Below, one piece after another: positions 9,501-21,500 of a stretch of 64,000 bases of DNA. The stretch's first letter is position 1. Each line of letters starts with the position of its first letter. The position numbers and the translations under genes were made by a program. Source of the stretch: Phycisphaeraceae bacterium (GTDB taxonomy: Bacteria; Planctomycetota; Phycisphaerae; Phycisphaerales; Phycisphaeraceae); NCBI GenBank assembly GCA_028284155.1, contig JANQSF010000130.1, forward strand, positions 34,061 to 98,060. The letters are read 5' to 3'. The notes beneath the pieces are model-generated. The model was not told the DNA's origin and searched no databases. It saw only the letters and a list, made by a program, of their open reading frames with translations.

Positions 9501-12500
9501 GATCGAGCCGGGCGGCGGCACGATCAATACCACGCTTACCGAAATCGGTGTTTACTTACTCGAAGTCAGCGACGCGTCGAACCCGGCGCAGTACATTCTC
9601 GACGCCGGCGGCGACGTTCCGATCGCGTTTGGCCAAACGATCGCCGCGACCATCGACAACGCGGCCGACCTGGACAACTACGTTTTTGACGGCCAGCGCA
9701 ATCAGGTCGTGCGGATCAGCGTCGCGTCGGGGCGTGACCGCGGCGCGCAGTTGCGTGCCGACGTGCGTTTGTTCGGACCGGGCGGCGTGCAGATCGGCTC
9801 CAGCACGAGCGGCAACCACGCCGATTTCAAAGATTTCACCCTGCCTTCTAACGGGCAGTACCGCATTGAAGTTTCCGGTCGCGGCAGCGATGTCGGGCCG
9901 TACGTCGTCGGGCTGAGCGATCGGCCGGTCGAGCAAAACACCGCCCCCACGTCGACCCTCTTCAATATCGCGACCGATCCCGCAGACGGCTACATCGGGG
10001 ATGGACCCGGTGGGCCTTTCAGTAGCGATACGTTATCGAGCATCCGCGTCGGCAACGGCGGCAGCACGCCAAACCGAGTGTTCCTCAATGCGCTCTACTT
10101 CTTCGAGTTGCCGTCATTGACACCCGGCACGATCGACCAGGCGAGTTTCTCGTTCCCGTACGTCGATGACAATTCCGGTGTACAGATGAACGTGTGGGGG
10201 CTTGGTTACGTCTCGACGCCGACGCTTGACACCGACTTGACACTCAATGGCAGCAACGACGCCGACGCCGGTCTGGGGGTCGCGTCGCGCACGTTGATCC
10301 AGGCAGATGTCGTCAACGGCATCCCCGACCCGAACAACACGGCCGTGGAGGTGTCAACAGACGCCACAGGCGGCGCGAACCTCACAGCGTTTATCAAGAG
10401 TCTTTACGCCGCCGGCGCGCAGCCGGGCGACTTTGCCGTAATCCGGCTCAGCCCGCAGCAGGGCAGCGATCCCAACGCCGGTGGCACAACCGGGCACGTC
10501 GTCGGCTTCAGCGAACTGGATGGTGGCGCGATCCAGCCGACGCTCACGTTCACCGCCGACGCCGTACCCGTCCTGACGCCCGGTGAACAGGTCGGCGGTT
10601 CGATCGAACGATTGGCCGACGAGGACATCTACCGCTTCGATTACAACAACCAGACCGATCTGATCCTTCGTGCCCGAAGCACGGACAACACGCGCGCGTT
10701 GGACATGCAGATCATCTCGCCGGCCGGCACGGTCGTGCGCAGCTTCAGCGGCACGACCGTCGGCGGCAACATCGTGTTGCCCGTGCCCGGTCAATACTCC
10801 GTGCTCCTGCGCGCCAGTGCCACGTCGAACAACGACGGCACGCGGACGACCGATTACCTGTTGGACTACGACTACTCTGCGGCAACCCCGTCGACCTTAC
10901 CGGGCGAGCCGAGCGGTCCGATCGCGAGTCTGTTCAGCGTCGCCGTCCCGGGCACACCGACCGGCGCGGGCGAGCCGCCTGTGGCCGTGCCGCCGCTGCC
11001 GACCGTCGTGCAGGGCTTCGACGATCTGGGCCCGACGAATCTGCCATTCGAGTCGCCCTTCATCGGGCAGTTTCCAAGCGGCAGCGGACGACACGTTTTC
11101 ACCTTTGATGCCACAGCCGGTGACACGGTGTTGATCGATGTCGAAGCGACGTCGCGGACGAGTGTCAGCGCGGTGCTGCGCGACCCGAACGGCGTGCCCA
11201 TCAGCACCGACACCAACGGCGGCAGCGCATCGGTCGGCGGCACGATCTTCGCGACCGGCACGTACGAGTTGGAAGTGACCGGCAGCGGCGGTGGCGGGTT
11301 CGTCGTGACGTCGTCCAGTCGCAATGCGCAGGTTTCGACTCAGATCGTGCTCAACGATCCGGGCCTGGTTACCACGTTAGACACACCAGCCGGCCAACAG
11401 ATCTACACCTTCGATCTGGCCACACCGACCACCGTCGACCTGCGTGTCGATCCGATCAACGGCAGCCTGTTCGATAGCCTTCTGATCCTCGAAGGGCCTG
11501 ACGGCCAACAAGTTGCCGCGACCAACAGCGGCACGTCGTCCGTGCTCAACGACCTGCACCTTTCGGCGACGGGCACGTACACCGTTGTCGTTCGGCCGTC
11601 ACTGCCCTCGGGCGGGCACGGCGCATATGTGATCAGCCTGAACACCGGGACGACCACCACAATCACGCCCGATGTCGATGGCACGATCGGGTTCGGTGAA
11701 AACGCCTCGACCACCATCGACGGCGCGAACCCCGAGACGCAACTCACATTCGATGTGCTGCCCGATCAAGTCGGCAAACCCGTTTCGGTCGTTGTATCAA
11801 GAAACCTGACGGGCGCGGGATTCCAAAGCCGGCTGCGTGTCTTTGGGCCCGACAATGCCTTGCTGGCCAGTGTGTCGGACAATAACAGCCACGTCTTCGC
11901 CCTGGAGATCGACGACCTGATCCTGCCGGTCGCGGGCACTTACACAATTCAACACTTCGATAGTGGCAACAACAACTCCGGCAACTTTACGATCGCACTG
12001 AGCGACCAGCCGATCGAGACGCCGTCGCAACTTGGCGGGTCGCTGCTGCGCTTCACGTTCGACGACCAAACCGACCCGACCGCTAATTTGGGCACGCTGG
12101 GCTCGAACCATGATGGCGACCTGCGCGGCAACGCTACGTTTGTTCCCTTCGCCGGCGGCCACGCGGTGTCGCTGGATGGCAACAACAGCGTCGTCTCAGT
12201 GGGTGGGAGCGGGTCGTTGCTCAATGTCGGCGACGCCGACTTCTCCATTTTCGCCCGCGTGCAGACATCGAGCGCCGAGCCGGGTCAAACGGACCATCGA
12301 TTCATCGTCGGGCGTGACAACACGGGATTCGACCCCACGCACGCCGTCCTGATCCAGCGCGACACCGGCATCCCCAAATTCAGCTTGGTCGATGGCGTCG
12401 ATTTCGTCGTTGTGGCCGGTACGACCCCGATCAATGATGGAGTCCCACACGAACTGCTCGCCGTGCGCGAAGGCGATGAGATGAAGCTGTTTGTCGATGG

Positions 12501-15500
12501 GGTGCTCGAAGGGTCCGCCGTCCTCCCCGGGGGATTCGGCACGGCCGACACGAATGCCCCGCTGATGATCGGCGGCCGGCTTGCCGCAGGTCTCACCACC
12601 GACGACTTCATCGGCGTGATCGACGAGGTCGCTTTCAGCACTTCCGGATTCGCCCAGCAGGTCGCCGGCGAGATCAACCCCATCGGCGATGTGGACGAGC
12701 ACACCTTCGCCGGCACGGCGGGCACGGTCATCACAGTCGAGCGGACCAGCGGCAGCCACGTCGATCTGACGCTCCTGCGCCCGGACGGCAGTGTCCTGGC
12801 GGGCGGTGGCGTCAATGATTCGTTAATCAACCTGGTGACGCTCCCGACGGACGGCGTCTATACCGTCCGTGTCGAGCCGCGCAACGGCACGGTCGGCAGC
12901 GAGTTGGACGACACCGGCAGTTATGGCTTCGCCGTCTGGACGCCGACGCGCAACCCCGCGCCAATCTCGCTTGACTTCGGCCAGTCCGTTCCCGTGTCGA
13001 TCCCAATCCGTGGCGACCGGGCTTTTCTTGAATTCGAGGCGTTGCCCGAGCACGTCGGCAAGCAGGCGTCGCTAGTCGTCTCCAGCAACTTAACGGGTGC
13101 CGGCTTCAACAGCCGACTCCAACTCCGCGATCCCGACGGCGTGCTGATCGCCAGCGCAGCGGACAACAACAGCCACGTCTTCGCGCTCGAGATCGATGAC
13201 TTCACGATCGAGAAGGTTGGTACATACGAGATTCTCTTCTTCGACTCGGGGAACGACCAAACCGGTAACTTCAACATCGGGTTAAGCGATCAGCCGATCG
13301 AGTCGGCGTTCCCGCTGGGATCGCCCGAGCCCGCCCCGGAGTCGGACCTCCAGATCGTTGAGCCCGGTTGGGCCCTGACGCGCACACTGACCCTCGAGCA
13401 GGCCGTCGCGGCGCACTTCAACCCGGCGGACGGCTTGCTCTATGTCAGCCAGCGGTTGTCGTCGGGCGGGCTCTACCGCTTTGAAAACGACGGAACCGCA
13501 ACGCTGCTGGACGGCTTCAGTAACCCCGGCGTGATCGGCATCGACCCGAATGACGGGGATGTTTTCGTTGCCGAGGACTTCGGGGGCAACATCTACCGCT
13601 TGGGGTTCGGAGAGACGTCCCGATCGACGTGGGTCAGCGGGTTCCGCAGCGGCGATGACGATCCGGCTGGCATCGCCTTCGTACCCAGCGACTACACAGG
13701 AACGGTAGTCAATCCGGGCGACGCGCTGTCGGTCGATCGCGGTTCCGGGGGTTCCGACGACATCTGGCTGTGGTCCCCTGACACTGCCCAAGGTGAATCG
13801 TTGCTGCATGACGATGACGGCACGATGACGGACCCCGTTGACATCACCGTCTCGAGCGACACGATCTACGTGGTCGATGCCAATGGTGGCGACAGCCGCA
13901 TCTACATGGTCGGCGCTGGCGGCGCCCTGACACAACTGGTCACATCCGAGCCATTGGTCAACGCCAATGCCATCGACTTCGATCCGACCAGCGGCATGCT
14001 GTATGTCGGCGAACGTGCCAACCGCGTGCTCCGCGTCAATCCGGCCACGGGCGATGTATCGGTTATGTTCTCGGGGTTTGAAAACGTTTGGTGGGGCGGG
14101 CTGGATGTGTCAGCCGACGGCACGCAGATTGCCATTTCGGAACGCACTAGTGGACAAGTGCACGTCTTCACAAATGTGGCCGCCAGCTTCAACGAGGTTG
14201 TGTCTGGGACGATCAACCCGCTCGGCGACGTTGACGAACACACGTTCTTCGCCCTGGCCGGGACGGTCGTCACCATCGAGCGCACAAGCGGCAACTTCAT
14301 CGACCTGACACTGTTTGGACCGGACGGCTCGGTCGTGGCCGGCGGAGGTGTCAATGACACCCTGCTGAACCTCGTCACGCTACCTGCTGACGGCGTCTAC
14401 ACCGTGCACGTGGAGCCGGCCAACGGCACGGTCGGTACCGAGTTGGACAACACGGGCAATTACAGCTTTGTCGTGTGGACACCAACGCGCGACCCCGTGC
14501 CCATCCCGATCACGTACGGCCAAGAGGTCCAGATCGACCTGCCGATCCGCGGCGACATCGCCGAATTGACCTTCGACGTGCAGGCACAGGACATCGGTAA
14601 GCAGGTTTCGATCCTCGTATCGTCAGAGTTGTCCGGGCGGGGCTACAACGGCCGACTCCAGGTACGCGATCCCAACGGAGTCCTTATCGGGAGCGTTGCG
14701 GACAACAATACTCACGTCTTCGCGCAGGAAGTCGATGACTATGTGCTGACCGAAGTGGGCACGCACACGATCCGATTCTTCGACTCCAACCACGACCAGA
14801 CGGGCAGTTTCCGCGTCGCGCTCAGCGACCAGCCGATTGACACGACGACGGCCATCCCAGGATTCAACAGCACGGTCAATGGAAGCATCACGCCTCGTGG
14901 CGATGTGGATGAATTTACGTTCACCATGCCCCTGCCCGGGGACAACTCCGTGCTATTCAATGGTGGCGCGGAGTCAGGCGATCTGTCGGGCTGGGCTGCT
15001 GATGTCAGTGGAACCAGTTCAGGTAACGGCGACATCATTGCGTCCGTTACGTCACAACCACAAACAGGGCCGACCGTACTGCCGTTTGCTGGCTCCCGGT
15101 TCTTTACGTTTGGCAATGAAGCGGCGGGTTCTGTCGGCAGTGGAGCAGTTCTTTCTCAATCGGGAACTGCGGGACTGAATACCTCCACTCTAACGTTAAG
15201 AGGAAGAGTCCAGACGGAGACCGGCGACACTGGAGAGGCTGTCCTCACCTTCCTAGACAGTTCCGGTGGAGTGCTCGACTCACAGTCAACGGGTGTTTTA
15301 ACATCCGACTTTGCGTGGACGGAGTTTCAATTCAGTGCGCCAGTCCCCGCGGCGGCGGCGGAGTGGCGGGTCGACCTGATCGGCGATTTGGGGAACGGCA
15401 CTTTTATCAACGCGTTCTTCGATTCCATCGAATTGCTCACGCCCAGTCCGTCGCGTGTCGTCACCATCGAGCGCACGAGCGGTAACCACGTCGACCTGAC

Positions 15501-18500
15501 TCTGTTCGGCCCGGACGGCTCGGTCGTCGCCGGCGGCGGCGTCAATGACATTCTGCTGAATCTGGTCACGTTGCCCGACGACGGTACATACACGGTGCGC
15601 GTCGAGCCGAGCAATGGCTCGGTAGGCACAGAGTTGGACAGTACAGGCGACTACAGCTTCATTGTCCGAACACCGAGCGCCAACCCCGTTCCGACACCGA
15701 TCGCGTTCGGCGAGTCCGTGCGGGTGGACCTGCCGATTCGGGGCGATGTGGCATTGCTGAGCTTCGAAGCATTGCCGGAGCACGTTGGCCAGCCGATCTC
15801 GATCGTCGCGTCGTCGAACCTGACCAGTGCCGGCTATAACGGACGGCTGCAACTGTTTGGACCGAACAACGCATTCCTGGCAGGCGTGTCGGATAACAAC
15901 ACGCACGTGTTCGCACAAGAGATCGACGACTATCTATTGCCGACGGCCGGCACGTACACCATCAAGTTTTTCGACTCAGGCAATGACCAGACGGGGAGTT
16001 TCAATATCGGGCTGAGTGACCAGCCGATCCCTGCCGGAACTGAGCCAATCGTCGCCGACGACCCTGCCCTGGCGCGTCAGATCAGCCCGGTTGGCGATGT
16101 CGATCAGTTCACCTTTGACGCGCTTCGCGGCCAGGCGTTCAATGTCTTTGTCGACGCGCTGCCGGCCAGCCTGTTCCTTGACGCAACGATCCTCGATTCC
16201 ACAGGCGAGGTGCGCGCGTCGTTCACTGGTAGTAACGACGCGAACATTTCTGAGTTCGTCGCACCGGAAGACGACACGTACACGATCCGCGTCGAACCGG
16301 GCGGCGGGTCCGTTTCCGATCGGCTGGACAACACCGGCGATTACACGATCGGGCTGGAACAGATCGTCACGACGCCCAATCTCGTCGTCACGGCCGTCAA
16401 CCCACCGACTGAACCGGACATTGTCAGCGGCGACACGGTTTCGTTCAGTTTCACAGTCGAGAACATCGGCAACGCCGCGACACCCGTCAGCGACTGGTCC
16501 GACCGGGCCGTGCTGAGCACGAATGCGACCTACGGCGACGCCGACGACATCGAACTGTCCGTCGACGCGCACTCGGGTGCGCTGACGCCCGGCCAGACCT
16601 ACACCGTCAACGCTACGGGCGACATCCCCGAGGGTGTGTCCGGTGACTTCTTCGTGATCGTTGAGACCGACACGAACAACCAGGTGCTCGAATTGTTCGC
16701 CGAAGACGACAACGTCACGTCGAGCGCGGCGACGTTCCATGTCGACCCCGCGCCATACCCGGACCTCGTCATCGAAGATCTGATGGTAGAGGTCGGCGTC
16801 GTTGGTGAACCATCCACGACCGTCGCCTACTGGCAATTCGACGACGCGACACCGGGCGATGGGCTCAACAGCGGCGATACTGTCACACTGACCGACTCGG
16901 TGGGTGGGCATGACCTGACGGCCGCGGGCTCTGGCGGCTTCACGGCCGACAGCGACCAGCCGGTCGTGAACATCCCCAACCCCGACGGGTCGGCCGGCTT
17001 CAACGGCGACCCCGTCGCGAACTTCGGTTCGCTGAACTCGCCCGGAGCGGCTACCGGCGGTGCCCGTTTGGCGACTAGCACGACCGATGCTTTCGACCTG
17101 TCCGGCCGGTCATGGACACTCGAGGGTTGGTTCAATCACAACGGCAGCACACCGGCGGGATTCGGCGACATCATCGCCGGCACGCGCGACACGCCCGACT
17201 TCGGCGGTTTTACGCTCCGGGTGACAGCGGCGCACTTCCTGACGGCAACGTTCTTAGAATCGGGAGGCGCGGCCGACTCCTTGACCGTGCAGACATCAAC
17301 TCCGATCACCAGCAACGAGTGGCACCACTTCGCGCTAATCTGGCAGGACGGCGCAGGCGCCAACGGTTCGGGCCTGGCGGAGCTGTATCTCGACGGTGCG
17401 ATGGTCGGCCAGACGGACGCCCCGGCCGCGTTCGATGCGGCGGTTGCCGACAGCAACGACGAAGACGCCCTCATCATCGCCGGTCGCGAAGCCGTCGGCG
17501 AGAACAACTTCGACGGCCTGCTCGACGAGATGCGGTTCAGCGCCGTAGCTTTGTCTCCGAGTGAATTCCTCAATGCGGCTAGTGCGGCCGGCAATGCCCT
17601 TTCATTCGACGGTGTCGATGACCTGGTTCAAGTCGGCAATCTCGGCGCTCGTCCGACCACCGGAACGATCTCGTTCTGGATGCGCGCCGATGTGGTTGAG
17701 AACTTCCGCAACCCGTTCACCACCGGCCCGATTACGGCCGACGGGTCGATGGGCAATCAGGCGATCCGATTTGAAGAAAGCTCGAATGGCGGGTTCGTTA
17801 CAATTATCGGCGCGGACAACGCGGACTTTTCCACAGGTTGGACGGCGCACAACTTCACCGGTTCTTTGGTTCAGGATCGCTGGTACCACGTCGCGCTGGC
17901 GTGGGACTCGGACAACGACCGTGTGGTCGGCTTCCTGGATGGCCAAGAGGTGTTCGACGCGACGAACTCGACCTGGCCGTCCAACTTCAACAACGTGACG
18001 GTCGGCGCCGGCTGGTCGACTGGCAGACATTGGCAGGGGCAGATCGATGAGGTGCGCATATGGGATGTGATGCGCAACGAGAATCAGATTCACGGTGACA
18101 TGAATCGGAGCCTGGCCGGCGATGAGCCCGGCCTGGTGGCGTACTACCGATTTGACGAGGCCGGCGGTACGACCGCGGTCGATAGTTCGTCGAGCGGTAA
18201 TGACGGCACGCTAGGCGGCGGCAACGCTGCGGCGGAGCCGGTACGCGTCGCATCTACCGCTCCGATCACGTCGAGCACTTTGTCATTCACCGACGGCGAC
18301 TTCGCCGGCTGGACGAGCGAGCCGATCAACAGCGCCGCTGGCGGGCAGACTACACAGCGCGTTTCCACCGGGGGCAACCCCGACGCGTTCTGGGAAGTGA
18401 CCACTGCCACGAACGATGCGACATTCACCTTTCACTCGCATCCATCGTTCGTCTACGACCCCGCCGACGGCCCGATCGAGTCGATCACGTTCGAACTGGA

Positions 18501-21500
18501 GTACATGAACATTGCGTTCTTTGGGCAGGGGCAGGTTGTCGGGTTCGCGCTGAAACACGGTGACTCCTACTTCGGCATTGCCGGTGATGTCACTGGCCCA
18601 GCAGGTCTTGGGACATGGAACGCGCTGTCCACTGCGGGCACGGCTTTCGTCGAAGGCGATTTCGTTCCCCTCAACGGATCGACAGGCACGCTCGACTTCG
18701 ACGGCGAACCGATCACCCTCGGCTTCCGCACGTCGAACAGCGGCGGCAATACGATCCAGGTCGGGTATGACAACTTCCACGCGACCGTCGTGACGACATC
18801 CAACGACTCGGGCGACAACAGCGGCCCTGCGCTGCCTGTGACGACGGGATTGCTTGCTCACTTCCGCGCCGATGAAGGCGTCAGTGAGACGGGCGGACTG
18901 GTTGACCAATGGGACGACCTCTCGGGTGGCGATCACGATGTCGGCAATACCGGCGACGATCGACCGACGCTCGTCCCGGACGTCGTCAACGGACTGCCGG
19001 CACTGCGTTTCGACGGCAACGACCGCCTGCTCGGCTCGCTCGGTGAAACGCTGAGCGGTGCCTCCATCTTCGCGCTGTTCCAATACACCGTGGCCTCGTC
19101 GGACAACGACTACCTTTACACGATCGGTGACAATGGGATCAGCGGCAGTCAGATGCCTCTGTCACGTCGATCAGGTGAACGCGCTTACCACTTCGACGGC
19201 GCGGTCGCGAACTTCCCGCCGGGCACGCAGATCACCGCCAACGAGTTCCACATCAGTGCGCAGGTGTTTGGGGAACGAGGCGCCGACTCCCATGATCTGT
19301 ACTTGGATGGTAACGATACGCCGCTTTTGTCGACGAACGCGAACAATGATTACAACGTCAATGGCAACACGTTCATCGTCGGCGATTGGAATGCGGATGC
19401 GAACCATTTCGTTGGGGACTTGGTCGAGTTGATCGTCTTTGACCGCACGCTTTCCAAGAACGAGCGTGACGCGGTGGAGGATTATCTCCAGGAGCGATTA
19501 AACGTGCCCCCGACTGCCGGGGGCATCGCGGCGGAGTTCAATGGCCTGCGACCGTCTTCGGAGTCCAATCCCTGGGTTTACTTGGGCGATCTGGATGAAG
19601 CAACCCATGTCACGGACAACGGCGATGGCACGTTTAACATCAACGACGACGTCGGCAGTTTCCCTCCCGATAACCGTGCGCGATACCGCAAGGATGTGTC
19701 GTGGGAGTCGGGGCAGCGCGTCGTAGAGTGGCGATCGCGGACGAATAGCGCCTCGCCCGGCACGAGCAACTACACGGTGGCTCTCAACCTGGCTACCGGC
19801 AGCAGGCTCGTCGCCGTTCATCTCGCACCGAACAGTGTGAACTTCTTTCAGAACAGTGGCGGCCAAACCATCGGCAATTCGCAATCGATCTCGGCTGGCT
19901 ACCACAGCTACCGGCTGGAAGTCGACGAGAGCGAAGCAGGGCAGGCTCGGCTGTTCGTCGACAACGTCCTGACGCTCGAAGAGCCGCTGTCGTCGTTTTC
20001 CACGACAACTGTGGAGCATATCGAGTTTGGGGCACGATCTGAGAGCGGAACATCCAGTTCAGACTGGGACTACGTCCGCATACCACAATCCCTGCCTCTC
20101 ACCACCGGCCACGCCGTCACCTGGAACACAGCCAACCGTGGCGACGGCGACGCCGACGGCGGCTTCACCGAGCGCGTCACGGTCCGCAATGTCACCACCG
20201 ACACCGAACTGGTCAACACCACGCTCGGCGTCGCCGACGACCTGCCCGCCGGCGCAACGCTGCCGGGGACGTTCAACTTCAACGCGACGACCCCCGGCCG
20301 TTACCAGGTGCAGGTCACGACCGACGTGGCCGACGACTTCTTCGAGTTCAACGCCAACGGCCACGACGACGCGGAGACGAACAACACGTCGACCGTCGAG
20401 TTCGTCATTGACGGATCGGACCTGGTCGTGACCGATCTCAGCGCACCGACCGACTTGATCATCGGCGACCCGGCGGATGTGCCGATCTCCTGGACGGTCG
20501 AAAACCAGGGGCCGGCCGACACGTTCCGATCCAACTGGGTGGACCGCGTCTACTTGTCGACCGACAACGTCATCGGCAACGGCGACGACGTGCAGATCGA
20601 CGAGTTCACGCGCTTCGGTGCACTCGGGTCGGGTTTGGACTACACCCAGAATCAGACGGTCACGCTGCCCGGCGGGCTGAGGGGGCAGTTCTTCCTGTAC
20701 GTGACGACCGACGCGAACAACGTCGAACCTGAGCCGGACGGTGAAGGCAATAACGACTCGGCGCTGGCGACCATTGACGTGGTCGAGCCGTACGCCGATC
20801 TGGTCGTCGAAGTTGTTACCGGGACGCCGAACAACGCGCTGAGCGGTCGGCCGATCGATATCGACTGGCGGGTGCGCAACAACGGCACGGGCACGACGAA
20901 CGTCTCGTCGTGGGTCGACCGCGTTGTCCTGTCCGACGACGACGTGCTCGACGCCGGCGACACCGAGTTGGCCCGCGTGACCCGCAACGGCACGCTGTCG
21001 GTCAACGCCAACTACACGGCGCAGACCACGGTCAACCTGCCACAGGGGATCGAAGGCAACTTCCACATTTTCGTCGTGACCGACGTCGAAGGTCAGGTCT
21101 TCGAGTTCAACTTTGAAGGCAACAACACCGGCCGAACAATCGATCCGATCAACATTGCGCGTCTGCCCGAGCCGGACTTGGTCGTCTCAGACGCGACCAA
21201 CCCGACCGAGGGGCAACCGGGGCAGATGATCTCGGTTTCTTTCGCCGTCGACAATGTCGGTGAGGGCGACGCCGAGGCGTCTTGGGTCGACCGCGTCTAT
21301 CTGTCGACCGACGGCACGCTCAACGGCGCGTCGCTGTTGGCCACCGTATCGCGTGACGCCGATGTCTCCGGTCACGGCGGCGCGGGCGGTACAGGCGGGA
21401 CGTACGACGTGACGACCGATGTCACCGTTCCCTCGGTCGCCGACGGCGAATACCGGATCGTCGTCGTCACCGACGACGCTGACGACGTGTTCGAGGGCCT

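Larger units (their letters stand above)
6895..16374 (+). repeat. PPC-type alternating A/B repeat array (giant 1)
   Basis: Two modules alternate. The A module (about 120 residues) carries FGQ...RGD...HVGK and the hallmark DNN[T/S]HVF..E[I/V]DD, seen seven times beginning at 7759, 8437, 9115, 11878, 13162, 14701 and 15892. The B module (about 100 residues) carries GDVDEYTF, ERTSG, PDGSVVAGGGVND and YT[I/V]RVEPxNGTVG. B resembles bacterial pre-peptidase C-terminal domains. Period is 678 bases between the first three A modules. The stretch 9990-10560 resembles a DNRLRE domain. LamG, propeller and jelly-roll-like blocks interrupt the array. Confidence 0.75.

Noticed and set aside
16798..20091. 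Recent horizontal arrival of the LamG block on base composition
   Set aside because: A 300-base hand count inside it (188 G+C) equals the surroundings, so only the domain break supports insertion, not a recent date.
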